DNA from: Corticimicrobacter populi | GTDB lineage: Bacteria > Pseudomonadota > Gammaproteobacteria > Burkholderiales > Burkholderiaceae_B | Direction: 5' to 3' | DNA length: 64,000 bases | Assembly: GCF_003123725.1 (NCBI RefSeq) | Contig: NZ_QETA01000001.1 | Location: 372,001-436,000, forward strand | Shown here: positions 57,863-64,000 of the stretch, piece after piece | Layout: each line of letters starts with the position of its first letter | How positions within the stretch are numbered: position 1 is the stretch's first letter | Translations under genes and position numbers: made by a program | Notes under the pieces: model-generated | What the model saw: only the letters and a program-made list of their open reading frames with translations | Database searches by the model: none | What the model was told of the DNA's origin: nothing

Positions 57863-58675
57863 ATGGAATGGAAACATATGGCCAGCTTGTTCAAGTCTAC
57901 CGATTCATGGCGCATGTGGCGCAACGCCCAGCATCTGGCTGCGGAGTTCCTGCGTTCTGCCGCGATTTACTCGGGCATCCTGGTGCTGGTTGCAGGCATG
58001 ATGGTCATGGTCATGCCCGATATGCGGGCGCGACTTTACGAGGCCCACGAGGCGGCGCTCAGCGTATTCGAGAGCATGGCCGGCCGGGACAGCTACGGCG
58101 TGGCCGGGCGCGGCAGCGACGAGGACAGCCTGTCTGGTGATGCGGTCGGCGATCTCGACATGATGCGCGCCCTGCAGGATGATGGTCGCATTGGCAATGC
58201 GGCGGGGGCGGAAGTGTCGGCTGAACAGTTGGATGCGCTGCGCAGCTATATCGCCCGCAAGTACAAGGTGGCCTATGACGCCACGGGCATGATGGTCGCC
58301 GGTGCCTTCGAGGCAGCGCGCCGCTTCGACATCGATCCGGTTCTGGTGCTGGCCGTCATGGCGATCGAGTCGCGCTACAACCCCTTTGCAGAAAGCCATG
58401 TGGGGGCACAGGGCCTGATGCAGGTCATGACGCGCGTGCATCACGACAAGTTCGACGCACTTGGCGAAGGAGGGCATGCGCTCAATCCCCTGGCCAATAT
58501 TCATGTCGGTACTCGTATTCTGCGCGACTGCATCCAGCGGCGCGGATCCGTCGATGGCGGTCTGGCCTGCTATGTCGGCGCGACCGGCCCGGGCGATGGC
58601 GGCTATGGTGCCAAGGTCAGAGCCGAGCGGCGCCGGCTTTCCCTGGCAGCCGGCTTGCCGCTGCGGCGCGATTGA
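57863..58675 (+). CDS. Membrane-anchored lytic transglycosylase
   Basis: Predicted peptidoglycan-cleaving enzyme of 270 residues. A single N-terminal helix (about residues 35-52) anchors it in the inner membrane. The SLT (goose-lysozyme-like) domain has the catalytic Glu in [27 protein letters not shown], then [12 protein letters not shown] and [10 protein letters not shown] used the ATG at 57863; an ATG at 57878 is equally possible and nothing decides between them. It stands alone, divergent from ubiD. Confidence 0.85.
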   Translation: MEWKHMASLFKSTDSWRMWRNAQHLAAEFLRSAAIYSGILVLVAGMMVMVMPDMRARLYEAHEAALSVFESMAGRDSYGVAGRGSDEDSLSGDAVGDLDMMRALQDDGRIGNAAGAEVSAEQLDALRSYIARKYKVAYDATGMMVAGAFEAARRFDIDPVLVLAVMAIESRYNPFAESHVGAQGLMQVMTRVHHDKFDALGEGGHALNPLANIHVGTRILRDCIQRRGSVDGGLACYVGATGPGDGGYGAKVRAERRRLSLAAGLPLRRD

Positions 58676-58784
58676 TATCGTCCGGCTATTGTCCTGACCG
58701 GCAGCAGGGTCTGCCGATCCAGGCGGGCTGGCTTCCTTTATACTTGTACGATAGCGTAGTCTCACATCACAGGCAGCACTGATC

Positions 58785-59849
58785 ATGTCCCAAATTTCTG
58801 GCTCCCCTATCAAGGTAGGTATCGTGGGCGGCACCGGCTATACCGGTGTCGAGCTGCTGCGCCTGCTGTCGGCACACCCCAATGTCGCCCTGCAGGCGAT
58901 TACCTCGCGCCAGGAAGATGGCGTGCCGGTGGCCCGCATGTTCCCCAACCTGCGCGGTCATGTCGATCTGGCGTTCAGTGCGCCCGACAAGGCAGGGCTT
59001 GACCAGTGCGATGTGGTTTTCTTCGCGACACCGCATGGTGTCGCCATGCAGCAGGCCCGCGAGTTGCTCGACAAGGGTGTGCGCATCATCGATCTGGCAG
59101 CAGATTTCCGTCTCAAGGATGTGCAGGTCTTCGAGCAGTGGTACAAGGTACCGCATACCTGTCCGGATATCCTGGCGGCTTCTGCGTATGGTTTGCCCGA
59201 GCTTAACCGGGCGGCCATCCGTCAGGCACGGGTGATCGGCAATCCCGGCTGCTATCCGACCACGGTTCTGCTGGGGCTGGCACCGTTGCTCGAAGGCGGA
59301 TCGGCGTTGGTCGATACGGCTACATTGATTGCCGATTGCAAGTCCGGCGTGACCGGAGCCGGCCGCAAGGCCGAGGTGCATACCCTGTTTTCCGAGGCCA
59401 GCGACTCTTTCAAGGCCTATGGCGTCTCGGGGCATCGCCACCATCCTGAAATCGTTGCGCAGCTCGACCGCATGTCGAGTGCGCCGGTCGGCCTGACCTT
59501 CGTGCCGCATCTGGTGCCCATGGTGCGAGGTATGCATTCGACACTCTATGCGCGCATTCGTCCCGAAGCCCTCGATATCGATTTTCAGGCTTTGTTCGAG
59601 GCCCGCTACGCGGATGAGCCGTTCGTGGATATGTTGCCGGCAGGCAGCACGCCCGAAACGCGTTCTGTGCGCGCATCGAACATGGTTCGCATTGCCGTGC
59701 ATCGTCCGGGTGGGGGTGACCAACTGGTCATCCTGGTCGTGCAGGATAACTTGGTCAAGGGTGCATCCGGTCAGGCCGTGCAGAACATGAATCTGCTGTG
59801 CGGTCTGCCCGAAACGACAGGGCTGGAACAGGTTGCCATCCTGCCGTAA
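58785..59849 (+). CDS. argC: N-acetyl-gamma-glutamyl-phosphate reductase ArgC
   Basis: NADPH-dependent third step of arginine synthesis. The 354-residue product has the Rossmann loop [36 protein letters not shown], the catalytic Cys in [11 protein letters not shown] (near residue 156) and HRHHPEI with the conserved His. Length is normal for the longer ArgC type. The stop shares one base with the ATG of the next gene (TAATG). Confidence 0.96.
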   Translation: MSQISGSPIKVGIVGGTGYTGVELLRLLSAHPNVALQAITSRQEDGVPVARMFPNLRGHVDLAFSAPDKAGLDQCDVVFFATPHGVAMQQARELLDKGVRIIDLAADFRLKDVQVFEQWYKVPHTCPDILAASAYGLPELNRAAIRQARVIGNPGCYPTTVLLGLAPLLEGGSALVDTATLIADCKSGVTGAGRKAEVHTLFSEASDSFKAYGVSGHRHHPEIVAQLDRMSSAPVGLTFVPHLVPMVRGMHSTLYARIRPEALDIDFQALFEARYADEPFVDMLPAGSTPETRSVRASNMVRIAVHRPGGGDQLVILVVQDNLVKGASGQAVQNMNLLCGLPETTGLEQVAILP

Positions 59850-60685
59850 TGGAAGAAAGTCGCATGCCTGCCGCAGGTCAGGCTGATCTCGAGGTTGCGC
59901 CGGTGGCGAGTCGTGTGCGTCGTCGGCGACGTCATCATGATTATGCCGTCTTTGCGCTGGGAGCCGTGGTCGGTGCCTTGCTGTGCGGCCTGGTGTTCTG
60001 GTGGTTTGTCTTGAAGCCGACACCTGTGGCAACACCCGTGGCAGGTACGGCCTCGACACCTGAAGAACGTGCCCTGCAGGCCAATGTGCAGCAAAAGGAA
60101 GCTGAATTGCGGTTCCTGCGTGCGCAACTGGATACGGCCGATGGTCAGATAGCCATCGAACAAGGGGCTCGGCAGACCATGGAGCAGTCCATGCGTGCCT
60201 TGCAGGAAGAAATCGGTGGTCTGCGCGAACGATTGGCCTTTTTCGAGCAACTGTTGCCGCCCGGTCCTGCAGGATCCGTCAGCGTGCGTGGCATGGATGT
60301 CAAGTTGCAGGGGGATGCGCTGAGTTTTACGACCCTGGTCACGCGTCAGGGGCAGGGGCTGCCGGAGTTCAGTGGTCTGTTGCGGTTTTCTGCGACTGGT
60401 CTGCAGAATGGCAGTCCGGTCACGATCGCCCTGCATCCGGTTACGGCGGCAGGCAGTGCAGTAGGCGCAGTTGCCGGCGCGGCTTCGGGTAGCAATGCCT
60501 CGACCGAGGCGGGCACGGAGGCAAGCGAGATGCACAATGCCGCACTGGTGTTGCGTTTTGACCAGTATCAGCGCAACCAGGGCGTGCTGGCCATTCCGCC
60601 TGGTTTTGTGCCCGAAAGCGTGACGGTGCAGGTGCTGGAAGGGGATAGCGTGCGTGCGGCACATACGCAGCAATTGTCACTCTGA
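59849..60685 (+). CDS. Coiled-coil membrane protein (DUF6776-like)
   Basis: Protein of 278 residues with unknown function. It has an Arg-rich cytoplasmic N-terminus ([10 protein letters not shown]), one membrane helix (about residues 31-53), a coiled coil (about 70-135) and a beta-rich periplasmic C-terminal domain, interrupted by an Ala/Gly-rich low-complexity stretch at about 200-225. I recall the argC-downstream protein of this build in Burkholderiales as DUF6776, but cannot check. Its ATG overlaps the argC stop by 1 bp. Confidence 0.65.
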   Translation: MEESRMPAAGQADLEVAPVASRVRRRRRHHDYAVFALGAVVGALLCGLVFWWFVLKPTPVATPVAGTASTPEERALQANVQQKEAELRFLRAQLDTADGQIAIEQGARQTMEQSMRALQEEIGGLRERLAFFEQLLPPGPAGSVSVRGMDVKLQGDALSFTTLVTRQGQGLPEFSGLLRFSATGLQNGSPVTIALHPVTAAGSAVGAVAGAASGSNASTEAGTEASEMHNAALVLRFDQYQRNQGVLAIPPGFVPESVTVQVLEGDSVRAAHTQQLSL

Positions 60686-60810
60686 GGACTGGGCAGCTTC
60701 ACGCTGATCCAGGTTTGTTGCATAATAGTTTTCATCAATCCCATTTGGCCAATCGGTTGCCTGATGGGATGTCTTTTCAAGCGATCCGGAGCGGATCGCA
60801 GGAGTACATC
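60686..60810 (+). promoter_or_regulatory. erpA upstream region with a possible promoter
   Basis: TTCACG (60698-60703) and CATAAT (60722-60727) are 18 bp apart and could form a sigma-70 promoter for erpA. AGGAG at 60800-60804 is its ribosome-binding site. No IscR-type site was evident. Confidence 0.35.
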
Positions 60811-61179
60811 ATGAGCACAGTGACAGAAACCGTCGATCTGCAAGCACCGCCGGTGCCCATTGTCTTTACGGATGCCGCCGCCGCCAAGGTCAAGGACCTG
60901 CTGGCGGAGGAAGGCAATCCCGATCTCAAGCTGCGGGTGTTTGTCCAGGGCGGGGGCTGCTCGGGTTTCCAGTATGGCTTCACCTTCGATGAGGTCATGA
61001 ATGAAGACGATACCGCCCTTGACAAGGGTGGCGTCCAGTTGCTGGTCGATCCGATGAGCTTTCAGTACCTGCTGGGGGCAGAGATCGACTACAAGGAAGA
61101 CCTGGATGGTTCCCAGTTCGTGATCCGCAATCCGAATGCCACCACGACCTGCGGTTGCGGGTCTTCGTTCTCGGTCTGA
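60811..61179 (+). CDS. erpA: Iron-sulfur cluster insertion protein ErpA
   Basis: A-type carrier that delivers Fe-S clusters to target enzymes. The 122-residue product has the three cluster-binding cysteines: Cys50 in [13 protein letters not shown], and Cys114 and Cys116 in [10 protein letters not shown]. Length and start (ATG at 60811, AGGAG 6 nt upstream) are normal. It converges on anmK, 48 bp apart, with a small hairpin between. Confidence 0.95.
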   Translation: MSTVTETVDLQAPPVPIVFTDAAAAKVKDLLAEEGNPDLKLRVFVQGGGCSGFQYGFTFDEVMNEDDTALDKGGVQLLVDPMSFQYLLGAEIDYKEDLDGSQFVIRNPNATTTCGCGSSFSV

Positions 61180-61180
61180 T

Positions 61181-61200
61181 CCCGGTTTTACCGGGTTTGC
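61181..61200 (+). terminator. Possible terminator after erpA
   Basis: CCCGG-TTTTA-CCGGG followed by TTT forms a short stem just after the erpA stop. A second GC-rich inverted repeat (CCCGG ... CCGGG) lies at about 61213-61238. Both are weak by eye. Confidence 0.4.
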
Positions 61201-61227
61201 GCCATTTCAGGCCCGGTAGCCCGGCAC

Positions 61228-62343
61228 TCAGGCCGGGTAACGAGCACCCAGGATGGTCGCACGGCGTGCGCCGGTGACCTCGGGCAGGCCTGCGGGTATT
61301 GCTTGTTCAAAAGCGTGGGCCAACCATCCAAAGGCAGCAGCCTCGACTTGCTGTGCAGGTATACCCTGCATGTCGGTCGGCATCACCTTGCAGGGTAATG
61401 CGTCCGTCAGTGCCTGCATCAGATGCCTGTTGGCAGCCCCTCCACCACATACCAGTAGTCTGCTGGCATCGGCAGCGTGGCGTGCCATGTCGTGGCAGAT
61501 AGTGTGTACGGTCAGCGCGAGCAGGGTGGCTTGCACATCTTCTGGACGCAGGGCGTGACCATGATGGCTGGCCAGCCGCTGGTCCAGCCAGTGCAGGCTG
61601 AACAGGTCGCGTCCGGTCGATTTCGGCGGTGTCATGTCGAACCAGGGTTCGCTGGAAATCAGTGCGGCGAGCAGATCTGGAAGGCATTGGCCGCTGCCTG
61701 CCCAGTTGCCATCGCGGTCATAGGGCTGGTTTGTGTGGCGCAGACACCAGGCATCCATCAGCATGTTGGCAGGGCCCGTGTCAAAGCCCTGTGGAGCGGC
61801 ATCCGGTCGCAGGATCGTCAGATTGGCAATGCCGCCCAGGTTCAGGATCGCCTGCGGTGCCGACTGTCGGAATGCGGCTGCGTGAAAGGCGGGCACCAGT
61901 GGGGCACCCTGGCCGCCGGCGGCGACATCGCGACTGCGAAAATCAGCGATCACGGCAATCCCGGTCAGTTCCGCCAGCAAGGCAGGGGCATTGAGTTGCA
62001 GGGTAAAGCCCTGGTCCGGACGGTGGCGGATGGTTTGTCCATGCGCGCCGATGGCCCGTATCGAGGCGGCACTGAGGCCGGCATGTCGCAGTACGTCGTC
62101 GCAGGCCTGGGCATAAAGGCGTGCGAGCCTGTTGGCCGCCAGTGCGGCGCGGGTCAGTTCGTCATGCGAGGGTTCGTGCAGCGCTAGCAATTCGGCACGA
62201 AGGTCGTCCGGCAACGGCAGGCTGGCATGGGCTTCGATGCGGAAACGGGTGCTCTGGTCGGACGTGCCGGCATCGATTTGCAGGATGACGGCATCAACTC
62301 CATCCAGACTGGTGCCTGACATCAGGCCGATATAGCGTTCCAT
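61228..62343 (-). CDS. anmK: Anhydro-N-acetylmuramic acid kinase AnmK
   Basis: Murein recycling enzyme that opens and phosphorylates anhydro-MurNAc to MurNAc-6-phosphate. The 371-residue product has the ATP-binding start YIGLMSGTSLDGVDAV, IGAHGQTIRHRP, GGQGAPLVPAFH, LNLGGIANLT, FDTGPANMLMDAW and LLVCGGGAANRHLM. Length is normal. It lies 69 bp downstream of the M23 peptidase gene on the same strand, and both concern the cell wall, so they are likely one unit. Confidence 0.95.
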   Translation of the reverse strand: MERYIGLMSGTSLDGVDAVILQIDAGTSDQSTRFRIEAHASLPLPDDLRAELLALHEPSHDELTRAALAANRLARLYAQACDDVLRHAGLSAASIRAIGAHGQTIRHRPDQGFTLQLNAPALLAELTGIAVIADFRSRDVAAGGQGAPLVPAFHAAAFRQSAPQAILNLGGIANLTILRPDAAPQGFDTGPANMLMDAWCLRHTNQPYDRDGNWAGSGQCLPDLLAALISSEPWFDMTPPKSTGRDLFSLHWLDQRLASHHGHALRPEDVQATLLALTVHTICHDMARHAADASRLLVCGGGAANRHLMQALTDALPCKVMPTDMQGIPAQQVEAAAFGWLAHAFEQAIPAGLPEVTGARRATILGARYPA

Positions 62344-62412
62344 GACTGTATGAGAAACGGCCTGACAAAGGCGTGCAGGCCGTATTTTCCGAGTGCGTGT
62401 GGCGAGTCGGCT

Positions 62413-63849
62413 TCAGCGGCTGGCCAGTGCGGTGCCGAGGTCGGGCATGGCGTCCTGGAACTCGGCCAGCAGTTCGAGCTGTTCGCGCATGGGCTGGGTG
62501 CTGCGTCGGAATTCGTTGAGCTGACGGTTGTCCAGCGCCTCGGCGACGGGCAGGTCGATGGAAAGCGGATCAACCGGTTTGTTGGCGATGCGGAATTCAT
62601 AGTGCAGGTGGGGGCCGGTCGCCCATCCCGTCGAACCGACGTAGCCGATGACCTGTCCCTGGCTGATTGATGCGCCCTTGGTGATACCGGGAGCAATCCG
62701 GCTCTGGTGCGCGTAGAGGGTGGTGTATTGGCCGTGGTGCTGCAGGATCACGACATTGCCGTAGCCGTTTTGCCAGCCCGCGAAGGCGACCTTGGCATTG
62801 GCGGTGGCGTGGATCGGAGTGCCGGTCGGTGCTGCGTAGTCAACGCCACTGTGCATGCGCCACGATTTGTGGATGGGATGCATGCGACGGCCGAAGTTGG
62901 AACTGATGCGTGTGAACTGCAGGGGCGTGCGCGTGAAGGTACCCTTCAGGCTGCTGCCTTCCAGGTCATAATAGCTGCCGCTGCCGTTGTCGGCCTGGTA
63001 CCAGACGGCATTGTGCTCTTGACCCTTGTTGGTGAATTCAAGAGCCAGGACGCGTCCTGTGCCGGCCTGACGGCCTTCGTGCATGCGAGTTTCGTAGACG
63101 ACACGAAACTGGTCGCCTTTGCGCAGATCGCGAATGAAATCGATCTTGCTGCTCAGAATGTCCGCCATCTGCATGGTGATGGCGTCCGGCACACCGGCTG
63201 CATCAGTAGCGCCGAACAGTGAGTTGTTGATGGTTCCCATGGCGACCCGCACCTGCCCGGTCGTATCGTGCTTGAGCTCTTCTGCGCGGAAGCCGTCTTC
63301 GCTGGCCTCGACCTGCAGCATGGCCGTGATCACCTTGCCGTCCTCGGTGGTGCCGGGCGTATGGATATAGCGCAGCCAGCGCATCTTGCCATTGGCATCG
63401 TGCGCGGCCTGGACAGTTCGTCCGGGGTAGAGACGATAGATGCTACGGGCCTCGGGCGTCACGGTCAGGAACTGCTGCAGGCCGGGTTCGTTGATTTCGA
63501 GGCGTGCCAGCAGGGCGGCCAGGGTGTCGCCCGAACGGATGCGGGTTTCGGAAATGTAGATGTCTTCTTCGATGTCTGGCGCGGTGGCAGGCGCTGCCTC
63601 GATATCGGTGGCCGGCAATTCGAATGTCAGTGGAACGATGCTGGATACCGTACGGCGTGCAGGAAGATCACTGGCATCGTCGGGCGGTACCATGCCGATG
63701 GCGGCAGCGGTGCCGAAGAGCGCCACGGCGGCAGCCAGGACCGTGCGCTGCAGTTTGCCGAGACGGAGGAAGGAGCCTGTGCGGTGGCTGTGTTCGGTGC
63801 GGGGGGCGGAATCGGAATCCCTGGGCTGGCGGTTCTGTCCGTTCGGCAT
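62413..63849 (-). CDS. M23 family metallopeptidase
   Basis: Predicted cell-wall endopeptidase of 478 residues. A membrane anchor or uncleaved signal lies at about 34-53 (LQRTVLAAAVALFGTAAAIG). A LysM/OapA-like part follows (RSGDTLAALLARLEINEPGL), and the C-terminal LytM domain has HSGVDYAAPTGTPIHA (metal His and Asp) and GPHLHYEFR (catalytic HxH). The overall build resembles MepM-type D,D-endopeptidases. It is upstream of anmK and divergent from whatever lies beyond the window edge. Confidence 0.92.
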   Translation of the reverse strand: MPNGQNRQPRDSDSAPRTEHSHRTGSFLRLGKLQRTVLAAAVALFGTAAAIGMVPPDDASDLPARRTVSSIVPLTFELPATDIEAAPATAPDIEEDIYISETRIRSGDTLAALLARLEINEPGLQQFLTVTPEARSIYRLYPGRTVQAAHDANGKMRWLRYIHTPGTTEDGKVITAMLQVEASEDGFRAEELKHDTTGQVRVAMGTINNSLFGATDAAGVPDAITMQMADILSSKIDFIRDLRKGDQFRVVYETRMHEGRQAGTGRVLALEFTNKGQEHNAVWYQADNGSGSYYDLEGSSLKGTFTRTPLQFTRISSNFGRRMHPIHKSWRMHSGVDYAAPTGTPIHATANAKVAFAGWQNGYGNVVILQHHGQYTTLYAHQSRIAPGITKGASISQGQVIGYVGSTGWATGPHLHYEFRIANKPVDPLSIDLPVAEALDNRQLNEFRRSTQPMREQLELLAEFQDAMPDLGTALASR

Positions 63850-64000
63850 TACGCAATATGTCCTGTTATACTGTACGAAAATACAGTAAATATGGGAAAA
63901 ATCGGCAAAAGATTATCTAACCCGTTATCCTATCGTATCAATACCCAAATATCGAGCGTTTTTACGCACGCTATCATTTCCCGATTCATTCCAATCCTTT
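63850..64000. other. Region upstream of the M23 gene, window end
   Basis: 151 bp, AT-rich near 63860-63960, with no start codon followed by a supported gene. It probably holds the M23 promoter and that of a divergent gene outside the window. Confidence 0.35.

Overview
The window (roughly 60% GC) is chromosomal DNA from a betaproteobacterium. Protein character and gene order fit Burkholderiales, most likely an Alcaligenaceae/Bordetella relative: a short H-NS-type histone protein, a double-length (dimeric) UvrA, the order argC / coiled-coil membrane protein / erpA / anmK / M23 peptidase, and queA-tgt-yajC-secD-secF. This placement is inferred from the sequence alone. I see no rRNA, tRNA, CRISPR array, complete transposase or prophage. 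Coding density is high and many neighbours overlap by ATGA, which suggests translational coupling.

Layout: 0-3.3 kb holds a DUF2262 gene, a coupled unknown gene and a SulP anion permease. 3.3-7.0 kb carries molybdenum-cofactor genes (mobA with a NUDIX gene on +; moaC-moaD-moaE-moeA on -). 7.1-11.1 kb has an MFS transporter, a DMT transporter, bioB and an OsmC protein. 11.27-13.55 kb is a molybdate ABC transporter in the unusual order modB-modA-modC, with a clear ModE-type operator at its start. Converging on it is a minus-strand unit uvrA(dimeric)-pabB-pabC-modE, headed by a LexA-type SOS box at 21553-21572. 21.7-23.3 kb is a DUF853 (HerA-like) ATPase, followed by a 166-bp palindromic MITE-like element flanked by CTAG.

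23.5-27.7 kb is the four-gene Anbu cluster: circularly permuted ATP-grasp, alpha-E, transglutaminase-like protease and the proteasome-related Anbu peptidase. Upstream lie a near-consensus sigma-54 promoter and two NtrC-like sites, so the cluster is predicted to respond to nitrogen limitation. This is the most interesting system in the window.

28-36 kb has two divergent DMT transporters, a quinone oxidoreductase, pepN-fbp, a DUF4136-like lipoprotein and an H-NS homologue. 36-46 kb has tldD, then prfB (with its programmed frameshift)-SDR-lysS, an alpha/beta hydrolase, and miaB-phoH-ybeY. 45.6-51.1 kb is queA-tgt-yajC-secD-secF. 51-64 kb has dacB, a CPBP protease, cysG, an ElaB/YqjE/YqjK-type envelope trio, ubiD, a lytic transglycosylase, argC, a coiled-coil membrane protein, erpA, anmK and an M23 peptidase.

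Most genes are housekeeping. The accessory or regulatory interest lies in the Anbu/NtrC region, the SOS-boxed uvrA operon, the ModE operator that overlaps the modB start, the MITE-like element and a very C-poor tract upstream of bioB.
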